Shown here in pieces: positions 46,352 to 56,613 of a stretch of DNA of 64,000 bases. Location of the stretch: positions 496,001 to 560,000 of the forward strand of contig WGME01000003.1 in assembly GCA_016125225.1 (NCBI GenBank), read 5' to 3'. The translations under genes were made by a program, and so were the position numbers. Numbering within the stretch: the first letter of the stretch is position 1; each line of letters begins with the position of its first letter. This stretch comes from a bacterium. GTDB lineage: Bacteria; Planctomycetota; Planctomycetia; Planctomycetales; Planctomycetaceae. The notes beneath the pieces are model-generated. The model made no database searches and had not been told where the DNA came from. It saw nothing but the letters and a program-made list of their open reading frames with translations.

Positions 46352-46959
46352 TTACGATTGTCGACTACGGAATGGGAAACCTGCGCAGTGTCCAGAAGGC
46401 GTGCGAACACGTGGGGGCACCGGCTCAGATTGTCCGCGATCCCCAGGCCATCGCCGAAGCCGAACGACTGATTCTGCCCGGTGTGGGGGCGTTTCGAGAC
46501 GCTATCGCAGAACTGCGGAAGCTGGAACTTGTCGCCCCTCTGCTCGATTACATTCGGGCAGACCGTCCGTTCCTGGGCATTTGTCTGGGACTGCAGTTGC
46601 TGTTCGATGTCAGTTACGAAGACGGAGAATGGACGGGGTTAGCCGCATTTCCCGGCGAAGTCGTCCGCTTCCCCGATCAGGCGGATTTGAAGGTCCCACA
46701 TATGGGATGGAATTCGCTGCAACTCACGCAACCCAACGCGGCATTATTCCAGCATCTCCCGCCAGATCCTTCGGTCTACTTTGTCCACAGTTATTACGTC
46801 TGCCCGCGCGATACGAACTTGATTGCGGCCAAGACCGACTATGGTCAGCCCTTCACTTCTGCCATCGGAAGCGGGCGGGTCTTTGCGACGCAGTTTCACC
46901 CGGAAAAAAGCCAGAAAATCGGTCTGCAACTACTGAAGAACTTCGCTGAACTGACCTGA
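46348..46959 (+). CDS. hisH: Imidazole glycerol phosphate synthase subunit HisH
   Basis: The glutaminase subunit that supplies ammonia to HisF in histidine synthesis. The 203-residue protein has [12 protein letters not shown], the nucleophile Cys in [12 protein letters not shown], and the His-Glu pair in [11 protein letters not shown]. The ATG overlaps the upstream remnant's stop. hisA follows after 22 bases, but hisF is not in the window. Confidence 0.95.
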   Translation: MITIVDYGMGNLRSVQKACEHVGAPAQIVRDPQAIAEAERLILPGVGAFRDAIAELRKLELVAPLLDYIRADRPFLGICLGLQLLFDVSYEDGEWTGLAAFPGEVVRFPDQADLKVPHMGWNSLQLTQPNAALFQHLPPDPSVYFVHSYYVCPRDTNLIAAKTDYGQPFTSAIGSGRVFATQFHPEKSQKIGLQLLKNFAELT

Positions 46960-46981
46960 TTACGGCGTCATTGAGAGTGTT

Positions 46982-47722
46982 ATGGAAATTCTACCAGCCA
47001 TCGACCTGCGTGGCGGACAATGCGTCCGATTGCGGCAAGGAGATTATGCTCAGGAAACGGTATTCGGCACTGATCCTGCCGAGATGGCTTGCCGCTGGGC
47101 TTCTCAAGGGGCTCCGCGTCTGCACTTGGTCGACCTCGATGGTGCCAAGGCTGGAAAGCCGGTCAATGTCGATGCGATTCGAGCGATCGTTTCTGCCCTG
47201 CAGATTCCGTGCGAACTCGGCGGCGGATTGCGTGATACCGCCACCGTAGAATTCATGCTGAACGATGTCGGCATCGACCGGGCGATCATCGGGACTGCTG
47301 CCCTCAAACAGCCGGAGTGGTTTCGCGGGCTGATTCGACAATTCCCGGGACGGATTGCGCTGGGTCTGGATGCGCGGGATGGAATGGTCGCCACTGCAGG
47401 CTGGCTCGATGTGTCGCATACGTCGGCGATTGATCTCGCACAGCAGTTTGTGGGGGAACCCCTTGCTGCGGTGATCTACACCAACATCGCGAACGACGGC
47501 ATGATGCAGGGCATCGATGCCGGAACGCTGGGCGACATGGAACGCCTGTGCAACATGGGTTTGCCAGTCATTGCTTCGGGCGGTGTCACCACACTGTCAG
47601 ACATTCGTGCCCTGCTGGAGATCCACCGCCGACAGCCCAAACTGATCGGTGCCATCGTGGGCCGTGCGATTTATGAAGGCACGATTGACGTTGCGGAGGG
47701 AATTGCCCTTTGTCAGGGCTGA
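46982..47722 (+). CDS. hisA: ProFAR isomerase HisA
   Basis: HisA isomerises N'-ProFAR to PRFAR in histidine synthesis. The 246-residue TIM barrel has catalytic Asp8 ([13 protein letters not shown]), [20 protein letters not shown] and [12 protein letters not shown], and is full length. It follows hisH closely and would form a his operon fragment with it. Confidence 0.95.
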   Translation: MEILPAIDLRGGQCVRLRQGDYAQETVFGTDPAEMACRWASQGAPRLHLVDLDGAKAGKPVNVDAIRAIVSALQIPCELGGGLRDTATVEFMLNDVGIDRAIIGTAALKQPEWFRGLIRQFPGRIALGLDARDGMVATAGWLDVSHTSAIDLAQQFVGEPLAAVIYTNIANDGMMQGIDAGTLGDMERLCNMGLPVIASGGVTTLSDIRALLEIHRRQPKLIGAIVGRAIYEGTIDVAEGIALCQG

Positions 47723-47895
47723 TGTTCGTTGTTCAGATGAGTCCGCAGAACTGCGAGAACTCCTACAATCCTCTTCCAAATCATTCCCGGTTTTGAATCT
47801 CAATCACTTCGTTAACTCGCTTCTGACATAGCTTTCAGGTGAGGTTTTCGGACAGGTTCCGGAAACTCCTAGCGCTTGGGTCGGAAGGGTCATAC

Positions 47896-49257
47896 ATGGT
47901 CCGTGATCAACGGACTCCCGCGTCATCTCTGGAGCCGCCTCCGGACTACGTGAGTTTGCCGCTCACCAAAGTTCGCGTGGGAGTGCGACTGACGCGACCG
48001 GTTTACGACGGTCGGCCCGGTGCCAACCAGTTGCTGCTGGCCGCGGGCAAGCAAATCACGCCGGGTGCCCTGGAGGGTATCAAGAATCGCGGCATCGTCT
48101 CGCTGCTGGTCCATCGCAACGATCTGTCTCAGGTGAATCAGTCTCCGGTGCCGGTGCATCGGACACAACGATCGTCCGTCACATCGCGATCGGCGATGAC
48201 GCCCCAGCCGACATCATCGGCCAACCAAACGCGGAAGTCCTGGGCAGGATGGAAGGTTGATAGCGACTCTTACCTGCATCGGTTGCAGCCACAGGAGACG
48301 GGGCCCAGAAGCCTGGACCGCATGGTTTTGTTTCAAGCGTCGTATGATCAGGCGGTCAAAACCACCAGCATTGTGATTGAACGCCTGACACAAGAACGAC
48401 GCTTGCTCGCCGATTCTCTGCTCCAGACCTCTGAACGACAACTGACGGAGATGCAGAGTGACATCGATGAATTCCTGATTCGTGGTACAGCACCGATCAC
48501 CGAGGATTATCCCTCGCGGCACAGCTTGCAGACCGCCATGCTCGCCACGTCGATGGCCACCATCATGGGATATTCTCAAGACGAACTCATCGACCTGGCC
48601 TTCGGTTGCCTGCTCCACGATGTCGGCATGTTAATGATTCCGCATCGTCTGCTTTCAGCCGCCCTGCCCATTCCGGCCAACGATCGTATCGAATTGCAGA
48701 AGCATCCCATCATTTCAGCGAACCTGGTGCAGGATTGTCGAGAGGTCCCCCAGGCAGCTCGGCACGTCATTTATCAGATGCACGAGCGGATGAATGGGAC
48801 GGGATATCCCCGGGGACGATCGGGGACGCAGATTCACCCGATGGCCCGGATTGCGGCCGTGGCCGATGCCTATCTCGCCATGATCTCTCCGCGTCCGCAT
48901 CGGCCGCCATTGTCACCCTATCAAGCCATCGAACGCCTGTTGTTATCGGCCCGACAGGGACAGTTCGACCCGAGTGCCATTCGCGCCCTGTTGCATACCG
49001 TTTCGCTCTTCCCCGTGGGCTCGAAAGTCCGTTTGAACGACGGACAGATCGCTGAAGTGATTCGCAGCAATCGGGAGCAATTTGCTTTCCCGACGATTCA
49101 ATTGATCAATCCGCTCGATCCGGAACCCGGAGAGGTCATTGACCTTTCCACTCAATCGGGCCTGCAGGTGGCAGGCGCTCTCGATTCCCTGGTGAAGAAT
49201 CCCCAGGATGAAACATCATCGAATGCCCTGGTTCATGCTGCCGCCGCCGCCTTGTGA
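47896..49257 (+). CDS. HD-GYP domain phosphodiesterase
   Basis: A 453-residue protein with an N-terminal DUF3391-like domain (LTKVRVGVRLTRPVYDG), a middle helical region, then an HD-GYP domain: LLHDVGM with the HD pair, HERMNGTGYPRG for the GYP motif and ARIAAVADAYLAMI. A small beta domain ends the protein (FPVGSKVRLNDG). HD-GYP proteins hydrolyse cyclic di-GMP; the residue preceding HE in the GYP segment is Met instead of the usual His. ATG at 47896 is chosen for its GGAAGGG site; an in-frame GTG 19 codons earlier is less likely. Confidence 0.85.
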   Translation: MVRDQRTPASSLEPPPDYVSLPLTKVRVGVRLTRPVYDGRPGANQLLLAAGKQITPGALEGIKNRGIVSLLVHRNDLSQVNQSPVPVHRTQRSSVTSRSAMTPQPTSSANQTRKSWAGWKVDSDSYLHRLQPQETGPRSLDRMVLFQASYDQAVKTTSIVIERLTQERRLLADSLLQTSERQLTEMQSDIDEFLIRGTAPITEDYPSRHSLQTAMLATSMATIMGYSQDELIDLAFGCLLHDVGMLMIPHRLLSAALPIPANDRIELQKHPIISANLVQDCREVPQAARHVIYQMHERMNGTGYPRGRSGTQIHPMARIAAVADAYLAMISPRPHRPPLSPYQAIERLLLSARQGQFDPSAIRALLHTVSLFPVGSKVRLNDGQIAEVIRSNREQFAFPTIQLINPLDPEPGEVIDLSTQSGLQVAGALDSLVKNPQDETSSNALVHAAAAAL

Positions 49258-49269
49258 AGAAGGCTGGAT

Positions 49270-50619
49270 TCAGGCGGAGTGCGTGACGAGAGCCACCCGC
49301 AAATCCATCACGTTGGTATGCGTTGGACCCGATTTGAGCAGGCCGTGACTGGCTGCAAAAAAGGGATAGGCATTGTTGATGGCCAGGTAATCTTGCGGGT
49401 TCAAACCCCGCTTCCGAGCCTCTCGATAGATGCTTTCATCGAAGAAAGCCCCTGCGGCATCTGTTGGGCCATCTTCACCATCTGTGCCCCCCGACAGGAA
49501 TTCAATCCCATCGAGCGGTTCCTGCCATAACCGCATGGCTGCCGCCAGAACGAGCTCCTGATTCCGTCCCCCTTTGCGTGGCAGATCTGTCGGAACCAGT
49601 TTGACAGTCGGTTCTCCGCCGGAAATCAGGCAGACCCTCTCACCCGGCTTCAGCTGCGCTCGCCAATGCAAACAGGCTTCTGCGAACTGTTGACCAACCT
49701 CACGGGCAATGCCCCCTTCATCGCAAGTCTGTTGCACCACCCGATAACCCAACTCCGAGGCACGCTGCGCAGCTGCGTCTACTGCGGTCCGGTTATTTCC
49801 AATGATGACATTGCGAAAGGGGACTAAGACTGCAGGTGTGGTTTCACTCGCGGACAAGGCTGCCAGCCGCTGTTCGATTCGCTCCCGTAACTCCGTCGCG
49901 GGCAACAGATCGACGAGCATCTGCTTGGCTGCAATCGGGTCGGGCTGTGTCGCCATGGTCGGCCCGGAAGCGATGACCGATAAGGGATCACCACGTACAT
50001 CGGAAATGATCAAAGCAATCCCACGTCCGGCCGGGATCGCCCGCAACCATCCCCCACCCTTGAAACGCGACAGACAACTGCGAATGGCGTTGAGTTGCTC
50101 AATCGTCGCGCCGGCCTGCATCAGTTGCTGCGTGAGCACCTGCTTGTCGGCTAGCGCGAGACCATCGATCGGTGCTGGTAATAAGGCGCTGCCGCCCCCC
50201 GAGAGCAAGGCGATCAACACATCGCGGTCGGTCATGCTCGCCGTGAGCCGCAGAATTTCCGTGGTACCGGCTACCCCTTCAGCGGTGGGCTCATTGAGTC
50301 CGGCGGGACGCCCTGCATGCAGATGAATCTTCTGCAACGTCCGCACACAGTCTGCCGGGACGTTAAGCCAGCCGGTCACTTTTTCCGCAACCAACTCAGG
50401 GCCGAGAGCGGCCTCCAGGCCGGCTGCCATCCCTGCGCCGGCTTTACCACCACCGAGGACCAGCAAACGATCGATGCCCGACAGATCGAAGGATTCGCCA
50501 GCGATGGTTAGCGACGATCCACTTCGGTGAATGACTCCACGAACTAATGCCGCAGAGTCGACAGCATTCACACCAGCCGTCCAGATTTGGACCAGATCAC
50601 GATCAGACAGCTCTGCCAT
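49270..50619 (-). CDS. Glycerate 2-kinase (GckA/TtuD type, MOFRL)
   Basis: A 449-residue class II glycerate kinase: the DUF4147 domain includes LVLGGGKAGAGMAAGLE and LLSGGGSALLPAP, then the MOFRL domain follows with SGGEPTVKL and GGRNQELVLAAA near the C-terminus. It phosphorylates glycerate to 2-phosphoglycerate with ATP, linking glyoxylate or tartrate breakdown to glycolysis. Cytosolic, monocistronic. It converges with the HD-GYP gene. Confidence 0.9.
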   Translation of the reverse strand: MAELSDRDLVQIWTAGVNAVDSAALVRGVIHRSGSSLTIAGESFDLSGIDRLLVLGGGKAGAGMAAGLEAALGPELVAEKVTGWLNVPADCVRTLQKIHLHAGRPAGLNEPTAEGVAGTTEILRLTASMTDRDVLIALLSGGGSALLPAPIDGLALADKQVLTQQLMQAGATIEQLNAIRSCLSRFKGGGWLRAIPAGRGIALIISDVRGDPLSVIASGPTMATQPDPIAAKQMLVDLLPATELRERIEQRLAALSASETTPAVLVPFRNVIIGNNRTAVDAAAQRASELGYRVVQQTCDEGGIAREVGQQFAEACLHWRAQLKPGERVCLISGGEPTVKLVPTDLPRKGGRNQELVLAAAMRLWQEPLDGIEFLSGGTDGEDGPTDAAGAFFDESIYREARKRGLNPQDYLAINNAYPFFAASHGLLKSGPTHTNVMDLRVALVTHSA

Positions 50620-50710
50620 GCCAAGACTTTCCGGGGGACCAGTTTCCCTGAAACGGAAAGTCTACAGGATTCGGTGCTGTCAGCGAGCGTGCCAGCCATG
50701 AGGTTCGAGA

Positions 50711-50932
50711 TTATGCGCCGGGACGCATCTCGACGTAGGCCGTAATGATTTCGTAGAGATCGGGAGAGACACGGATCTCATCGTCTTCGAAATCCTGTAA
50801 CCAAGTCCGATTTCGACGTGCCGCATCGGTCAATGCCCGAGTTACATCCCCCAGACGCACAGTCATTTGCTGTGGTCGCAGAGGTAGAACATCAGGATCG
50901 TCACCCGTGAAGAGTCGCAGCCGATGGCGCAT
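50711..50932 (-). CDS. Conserved small hypothetical protein
   Basis: A 73-residue protein with LRLFTGDDPDVLPLRP at the N-terminus and TWLQDFEDDEIRVSPDLYEI in the C-terminal half. This looks like a small planctomycete-conserved family, though this rests on memory only. AGGA lies seven bases before the ATG, which supports translation. Cytosolic and acidic in the second half. Function unknown. Confidence 0.72.
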   Translation of the reverse strand: MRHRLRLFTGDDPDVLPLRPQQMTVRLGDVTRALTDAARRNRTWLQDFEDDEIRVSPDLYEIITAYVEMRPGA

Positions 50933-51196
50933 AGCAAATTCCTGACGCCGGTATCTTCATCCTTGAAGGGTCACGAATCGAAGTGATCGAATCGTGATCC
51001 AGCGCTTCTCGCCGGGATAACATCGACAGTCACAGGGTCCGGACTTGAGGAGAATAACGTCTGGATGGTTTATCGCGTTCTGCGCGAACAAACCGGGAAT
51101 CCCGGCCGCAACGATCAAGCCGTAAAACCCTACCGTGAAACAAGTTCTGTCGGCGATTCCCGCCGGTCTGCAAGGCCATGGCGCGGCCAGTGCTGT

Positions 51197-52303
51197 TTAC
51201 GGCTGCACTGCTGGGCGGGGCCGACGGCCAATGGGCGTGATCCAGACAAACCCCCGACCACCCTCATCCTGCCAGTATTCCCGATTGAGTTTCTGAGGAA
51301 CCAGCAGATAACGTAACGCCAGGCTCCAGGTGGTTTTCTTCAATGGCTGTTGGACCTGCACCTTGGTGAGATCGATCTGCTGCTGATCGAGTCCGGCGAA
51401 GTCGACGAAGATCGGCGTCTCGGATAACCCTGCCGCGATTTCGAGAATCTCGCTGGCAGGTGCCTTCTCAAATTCGATGTTCGTCATCACGAACATTCCA
51501 GGCACGAGTTGAGGCACCTGACGTTGCGGCGGCCAACCCACGGGCCATTGCTCCAGTGGATCATCCGCGATCGGTTGCACGACTAGTTCCAACGTGCCTT
51601 GTGGCGTGCGGCCAGGTCGAAAGCCAAAACCCCGGTCATTAAGAAGTATCGCTAAGGCCGTCGCCCGTGAAAACCCGGCCACTTCCTGCCGCACAGTAGA
51701 ATTCGCTCCCAGTTTGCGAAACGGAGCCTCCGCCTCGGTCGTCCAGCGCAGGGGATATTTGGCAGGCAACTCCAGTTTTTCAATGGCTTCCGGCAAGGTC
51801 AGACCTTCGACCGGAACGGTCAGGGGAGTGGAAATCGCTTGAAACACGTCTTCAAACTGCGGTTTCGATAACCCCCAAAGTGGTTTTCCCTCCGGAGTGC
51901 CCTGAATGCCGTAAGTCCGAAGCTCATCGATCCATTCTTTGAGCTCTCGCTGTTGGGCTCGCGTGTATTTCCGGTTCGGAAACTCGACCTGTCCGGTACG
52001 ATCAAGTTTGCCTACCAGGGTCACATAACGCAGCGTGCCGACCGTCTTTTCGGAGAGATCGGGTTTGTCATCGACCAAGCCTCGACGAACAACCAGAGAC
52101 ACATCCCAATCTTCAAAGAGTTTCGCCCATGCCTGGGAATGCAAAGCCCCTCCATCAGCCCCGGCCAGCAATTCGACATTGATGACCGTCTGACGTGGAG
52201 TCCCCCTCGCTGCCGTAGAGGGAGGCTGAGCCACGGAATGTTCGGGAAGCGCGAGGCTGGCAAGGGTCGTGACAACCAGCACGGACATCCATCGGTGGTT
52301 CAT
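51197..52303 (-). CDS. Exported protein with STN-like repeats
   Basis: A 368-residue protein with a signal peptide (MNHRWMSVLVVTTLASLALP, cut near SVAQPP). Two regions resemble STN/secretin-type modules: VEGLTLPEAIEKLELPAKYPL and ASEILEIAAGLSETPIFVDF. The start at 52303 has AAGGAA six bases upstream and matches the signal peptide; the longer open frame before it does not. It may be part of the same general family of planctomycete periplasmic proteins as the two zinc-ribbon proteins at 42-46 kb. Confidence 0.7.
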   Translation of the reverse strand: MNHRWMSVLVVTTLASLALPEHSVAQPPSTAARGTPRQTVINVELLAGADGGALHSQAWAKLFEDWDVSLVVRRGLVDDKPDLSEKTVGTLRYVTLVGKLDRTGQVEFPNRKYTRAQQRELKEWIDELRTYGIQGTPEGKPLWGLSKPQFEDVFQAISTPLTVPVEGLTLPEAIEKLELPAKYPLRWTTEAEAPFRKLGANSTVRQEVAGFSRATALAILLNDRGFGFRPGRTPQGTLELVVQPIADDPLEQWPVGWPPQRQVPQLVPGMFVMTNIEFEKAPASEILEIAAGLSETPIFVDFAGLDQQQIDLTKVQVQQPLKKTTWSLALRYLLVPQKLNREYWQDEGGRGFVWITPIGRRPRPAVQP

Positions 52304-52626
52304 GCCGGTTTCCTTCTGGACAGGACGTATTCCAATCTGACGTTTCTGGATGGTAACCGGTTCAGAATTCCGGAAACAAGAGGAGTTCTGTCCGAGAAAA
52401 CCGGGCAAATTTTCCTCTCGGCAGCTGCGCTGGAGGCCAATCCGACAGGACGAATTGGTCTTGTCGAAACGGGGGACATCCAGTTAATTCCCACTTCGGA
52501 CCGGGGGATCGGTCTGCCTGAATGCAGGTGACGTTTGCTCGCCTCGGCAAACTTGTGAAGAAATTGGCTCGCTCTGAAGAAGGATTTCACCTGCCAAGAG
52601 AGTGAGCGTGTGGAAGGAAGTCGGGC
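52304..52626. other. Divergent intergenic region
   Basis: About 320 bases between the exported protein gene (minus) and the GH57 gene (plus). It should hold both promoters. No ORF with family features, no RNA gene and no strong hairpin seen. Confidence 0.45.
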
Positions 52627-54831
52627 ATGTCGGGCCGCGTGCGTCTGGTCATTACCCTGCATAATCATCAGCCCATCGGTAATTTCGATGGTGTGTTTGA
52701 AGCGGCGTATCAGGACAGTTATGCCCCGTTTCTCCAACTCCTGCGAGAATTTCCGGAAATCCCGGTCGTCATTCACAATTCCGGCAGCCTGCTGGAATGG
52801 CTGGTGGAACATCATCCGGAATACATCGATGGATTGCGGGAACTGATTTCGCGCGGGCAGGTTGAACTCCTGGGTGGCCCCTTCTTTGAACCCATTCTCG
52901 CCTGCCTGCCCCGTCGTGATCGTATCGGGCAGATGCGGTCGTACAAACGCTTTCTCGAACAAACCTTTGGCACACGCATCCGCGGGATGTGGGTGCCCGA
53001 GCGGGTCTGGGAACAGGCCTTTGCGAGTGATATTGCTGAAGCGGGACTGGAATATACCCTGCTCGACGATTCGCACTTTCGCGCGGCGGGGCTCGAAGAA
53101 CATCAACTGCACGGTTACTACCTGACCGAAAACGATGGCCGTCTGCTGAAGGTCTTTGCTGGTAGTGAAACTCTGCGATATCTCATTCCGTTTCGCGATC
53201 CGTATGAGACGGTGAACTACTGCCGTGGTCTGGCCGACCGGTTTCTGAATCCGATCGTCGTGTTTGGCGATGATGGCGAGAAATTCGGTGTCTGGCCGGG
53301 TTCGAAGGATCTCGTCTATGGTCAAGGCTGGCTGCGACGCTTCTTCCACGCGCTGCGTGAGAATGGTGAGTGGCTGAAGGTCACTACGTTATCGGAAGCG
53401 GTGGATCATGTTTCGCCGATGGGTCGCCAGTATCTGCCCGACTCCAGTTACCGCGAAATGACTGAATGGGCGTTACCGGCGGAAAAGCAACTCGAACATC
53501 GTCGGTTACGTGACGCGGTTCAGCATCTGCCCGAAGGGACACGCATTCAGCAATCGTTTCGGGCCGGTTTCTGGCGGAACTTCCTGGTGAAGTACCCGGA
53601 AGCCAACGAGATGTATACGCGCATGCTCGATGTCAGCCAGCGACTCGAAGCCATCTCCAGCGATCCACGCGTTAAAACATCGGGACGCGTGCAAGCCGCT
53701 CGAACCGAACTCTACCGGGCTCAATGCAACTGTTCGTACTGGCATGGTGCGTTTGGTGGATTGTATCTGCCCCATTTGCGGAATGCGGTGTACCAGCACC
53801 TGATTCAAGCTGACACGATGCTAGAGGAAGCAACCCGACGACGTGGTCCATGGGTCCATGTCGAGGCCAGTGACTTCAACTGCGATGCTCGTAAAGAACT
53901 GCGATTATCCAGCGATCGCCTGGTGGCACTCCTCAGCCCCAGTCGCGGCGGTCATCTGTACGAACTCGATCTGCGGCCGATCAACACCAACCTGCTCGCC
54001 ACGCTTAATCGGCGCTTCGAACCCTATCACGACAAGGTGCGTGAGTGTGCCGGTCAAGCGGTTCTGGACGGTCCCGGTGGCGGTGTTGATCCGAACGGAG
54101 CCATCCGCTTCAAACAAGCCGGGCTGGATCAGAAGCTGCAGTATGACCGCTGGCCTCGGAAAAGCCTCGTCGATCACTTCCTGCAACCGGGTTTGTCCTT
54201 CGATTCGTTTTCCAACGGCGTGGGACATGTCGGCGATTTTGCAGTCGGCGTCTATCAGTCATTGATACGGAGATCCCCCACGCGGGTGGAAACCCGTCAG
54301 TGGCGGGAAGGGAAGGTGGGGCCTTTCAACGTGTTGCTGGCCAAAACCGTGACCCTGACCGCGAACCGCAGCGCCTTGCTCGAAATCCAGTACGATCTGG
54401 AACGGCTACCGGCGGGACTGCCCATCCACTTCGGGATCGAATTCAATTTCGCCGCCATGGCCGGTGGTGCGAGCGATCGTTTTTTCTACGATGATTACGG
54501 CCGACAACTGGGCTTGCTCGATACCCGCCTCAACCAGGAGCTGATGAATCGTATTGGCTTGGTAGATGAATGGCTGGGGCTCGATGTCTCGCTCGATTTT
54601 TCCTCGCCAGCACAAGTCTGGACCATGCCGATTCAAACGGTGAGCCAATCGGAGTCAGGCTACGAACTGGTCCATCAAAGCTGTGCCGTGGTTCCACATT
54701 GGGAATTTATCGTGCCGGATGATGGCCGATGGAGTGTTCGCCTGACATTGGCATGTGACACCTCAGCTGCTCAAGCGCGACAACTGGCGAGTGCCCCCGT
54801 CACAGGCATCCCCGCCACCGTGCGAAACTGA
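52627..54831 (+). CDS. GH57 4-alpha-glucanotransferase-like enzyme
   Basis: A 734-residue glycoside hydrolase family 57 protein with DUF1925- and DUF1926-like C-terminal domains. The HNHQP motif is at residues 12-16, the nucleophile Glu125 in WVPERVWE, and the acid Asp215/216 in FGDDGEKFG; these align with E123 and D214 of the Thermococcus litoralis glucanotransferase. It probably rearranges or hydrolyses alpha-1,4-glucans such as glycogen in the cytosol; transferase versus amylase cannot be settled here. No signal peptide seen. Confidence 0.9.
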   Translation: MSGRVRLVITLHNHQPIGNFDGVFEAAYQDSYAPFLQLLREFPEIPVVIHNSGSLLEWLVEHHPEYIDGLRELISRGQVELLGGPFFEPILACLPRRDRIGQMRSYKRFLEQTFGTRIRGMWVPERVWEQAFASDIAEAGLEYTLLDDSHFRAAGLEEHQLHGYYLTENDGRLLKVFAGSETLRYLIPFRDPYETVNYCRGLADRFLNPIVVFGDDGEKFGVWPGSKDLVYGQGWLRRFFHALRENGEWLKVTTLSEAVDHVSPMGRQYLPDSSYREMTEWALPAEKQLEHRRLRDAVQHLPEGTRIQQSFRAGFWRNFLVKYPEANEMYTRMLDVSQRLEAISSDPRVKTSGRVQAARTELYRAQCNCSYWHGAFGGLYLPHLRNAVYQHLIQADTMLEEATRRRGPWVHVEASDFNCDARKELRLSSDRLVALLSPSRGGHLYELDLRPINTNLLATLNRRFEPYHDKVRECAGQAVLDGPGGGVDPNGAIRFKQAGLDQKLQYDRWPRKSLVDHFLQPGLSFDSFSNGVGHVGDFAVGVYQSLIRRSPTRVETRQWREGKVGPFNVLLAKTVTLTANRSALLEIQYDLERLPAGLPIHFGIEFNFAAMAGGASDRFFYDDYGRQLGLLDTRLNQELMNRIGLVDEWLGLDVSLDFSSPAQVWTMPIQTVSQSESGYELVHQSCAVVPHWEFIVPDDGRWSVRLTLACDTSAAQARQLASAPVTGIPATVRN

Positions 54832-54888
54832 TAGCGGCAACTGCCAACTGTGTACACCGAGCGCAAGACTTGGGGGCGCAGCAATCGA

Positions 54889-55680
54889 CTAGGTGAGCGA
54901 TCGCGGTGCGGCCAACGAGCGCTGGAATCGGGCCAGATGTTCGGGGTCGCCCGGCATCAGGCAGACGTAAATCAGGTCGTCTTCGCTCCAGACCAGAAAT
55001 GCTCCGGGCAAACCACGGAAGTATTGCACCTGGGCCTGCCGGAAATTCTGCGTCGCCAGTGTTCGCTGCGATTCCGCAAACCGCTGCCGGGGCAGAATCA
55101 GCAACCGTCCTTTAACGGGTTCCGGTTGTCCGGCGAGGGGATACTGAAACGGAATGAGAGCCACTTGCCCGGACGCCATTCCATGGGGTGGGTAGCCACG
55201 CACAAAGCTGCGGTCAAAATCGAACGATGTCGCCCAGATTGCGGGGAGATGGGGATCAAAGTCGCCACGGAACTCGGGTAAACCCGCGAGTTCCACCGAC
55301 AATCCCTGCTGCAGTTCGACCAAGGTCAGAGGTGGTTGGGGTTGTGGCCAGAACTGTAACAATCCTACGAGCAATGTCAGACAGAGAGCCGACATCAGGA
55401 CCCACCGTCGAGACGATCGACGCGGATGAACGGCTGTCGTCGAAACTGCGGCTGGCATGGGAACATCAGCCAGTAACCGTTCACGCAAGCCGCTGGGGAT
55501 CGGCACATCGCTGATGGAAGCCGCGAGCTGCAATGCCCAAGACTTCCGGGCAGGCCATTCCTGCTGACACACCGGGCAAGTGGTCAAATGCTGGCGAGCC
55601 TGGACCACTTCGGTATCGGCAGCAGTCGCCTGCCCCAATTCCGCTGCTTCCAGCCATTCCAGAGTGTCGCTACAGTCCAT
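54889..55680 (-). CDS. Predicted anti-sigma factor, membrane-anchored
   Basis: A 263-residue protein with an N-terminal zf-HC2-like zinc site (HLTTCPVCQQEW, with an HxxxCxxC arrangement), a single membrane helix at about residues 95-115 and a soluble C-terminal domain outside. It lies 16 bases after an ECF sigma gene, the usual order for sigma/anti-sigma pairs. It would hold the sigma factor at the membrane until a signal releases it. ATG at 55680 is chosen over a TTG that overlaps the sigma gene. Confidence 0.8.
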   Translation of the reverse strand: MDCSDTLEWLEAAELGQATAADTEVVQARQHLTTCPVCQQEWPARKSWALQLAASISDVPIPSGLRERLLADVPMPAAVSTTAVHPRRSSRRWVLMSALCLTLLVGLLQFWPQPQPPLTLVELQQGLSVELAGLPEFRGDFDPHLPAIWATSFDFDRSFVRGYPPHGMASGQVALIPFQYPLAGQPEPVKGRLLILPRQRFAESQRTLATQNFRQAQVQYFRGLPGAFLVWSEDDLIYVCLMPGDPEHLARFQRSLAAPRSLT

Positions 55681-55696
55681 GACAATTGGCCCGATA

Positions 55697-56230
55697 CTAT
55701 CCAATCGAAACTGCCTTCGAGACAGGTTCCCCCGCTGCCACCGGTTCCGAGGTCAACAAGGTTCGTAATTGTGTTTTCGCCCGGGAAAGCCGACTCATCA
55801 CAGTCCCCATCGGCAACTGCAACTGTGTCGCGATCTCCTTGTAACTGAACTCTCGAAAATAAAAGAGAATCAACGGTGTCCGAAACTCTTCCGGCAATTG
55901 ATCGATGGCGGCTTGCAACTCCTGTGGATCAATTTCGAACTTCGGATCGGGGGTGGTAACGGGATGGTAATCATCACACCATTCCTGCCACCGCTGCTGT
56001 TGATGTTGGCTGCGCAGGTAGAGATTCCGAACGATGGTACACAACCAGCTTTTGACCGCCCCGGCATTGCGTAACTGCTCAAGATGCTGGCGGGCGGACA
56101 AAAACGTTTGCTGTGTCAAATCTTCGGCTTCGTCCTGGCGACCCGAAAGCCGAGACGCATAGCGATAAACGAGCCCATAATGCTCGTCAATCACAGCGAA
56201 CAGGCTTTCGGACATTCCTGAGTCAGCCAT
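55697..56230 (-). CDS. ECF RNA polymerase sigma factor
   Basis: A 177-residue group 4 sigma factor: region 2 (VYRYASRLSGRQDEAEDLTQQTFL, AVKSWLCTIVRNL) and region 4 (LPEEFRTPLILFYFREFSYKEIATQLQLPMGTV in full, containing the recognition helix). The pair with a zinc-type anti-sigma protein directly downstream is typical of envelope-stress regulation, but the target genes are unknown. ATG at 56230 has GGAGAG nine bases before it. Confidence 0.92.
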   Translation of the reverse strand: MADSGMSESLFAVIDEHYGLVYRYASRLSGRQDEAEDLTQQTFLSARQHLEQLRNAGAVKSWLCTIVRNLYLRSQHQQQRWQEWCDDYHPVTTPDPKFEIDPQELQAAIDQLPEEFRTPLILFYFREFSYKEIATQLQLPMGTVMSRLSRAKTQLRTLLTSEPVAAGEPVSKAVSIG

Positions 56231-56613
56231 TGCGTCAGACTCTCCAGCGAGAAAGATTCCGTGCGCGTCGAATTATTCCCGAGATTTCACGAATTCCTCA
56301 ATAGTGACGACAAGACCGCGCCGGTTGTTCCAGGAAAACGCCTGTGAGCCAGCAGGTTCTCTCAATTGACGGATCTGATGTCACGATCAAAACCCGCGTT
56401 CGATTATAGCCCGCAATTGCCGGCATCAACATCTGCTGTGATGGGAAACTGGTCCGCAACAACTCTGAAGTCCGGAACTGGCAAGATGGGGGACTGACAC
56501 TGAACACCACACTTTCCTGTCGCAGAAGCGACCTGCAACCTCTTGCAGTTGTCGCATGAGTGCGGATAATCGGAGTTGTGCCGCATAATTGCAGAGCGAA
56601 AGAGGGTGGTCAG
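56231..56613. other. Divergent intergenic region (sigma gene / TPR gene)
   Basis: About 380 bases between the ECF sigma gene (minus) and the TPR gene (plus). Apart from a candidate plus-strand promoter at 56543-56570, nothing is recognised. An autoregulatory ECF promoter might be expected here, but I cannot identify one. Confidence 0.4.
56543..56570 (+). promoter_or_regulatory. Candidate sigma-70 promoter
   Basis: TTGCAG (56543-56548) and GATAAT (56565-56570) are separated by 16 bases, 44 bases before the predicted start of the TPR protein gene. It is a reasonable housekeeping promoter by eye only. Confidence 0.4.

Noticed and set aside
49395-49411. T-arm-like GCGGG-TTCAAAC-CCCGC
   Set aside because: It resembles a tRNA T-arm, but no matching acceptor or D-arm was found and it lies inside the conserved glycerate kinase gene.
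52300-53349. 349-codon minus-strand open frame
   Set aside because: It is antisense to the GH57 enzyme, whose catalytic residues are in place; the frame shows no family features and is a codon-bias shadow.
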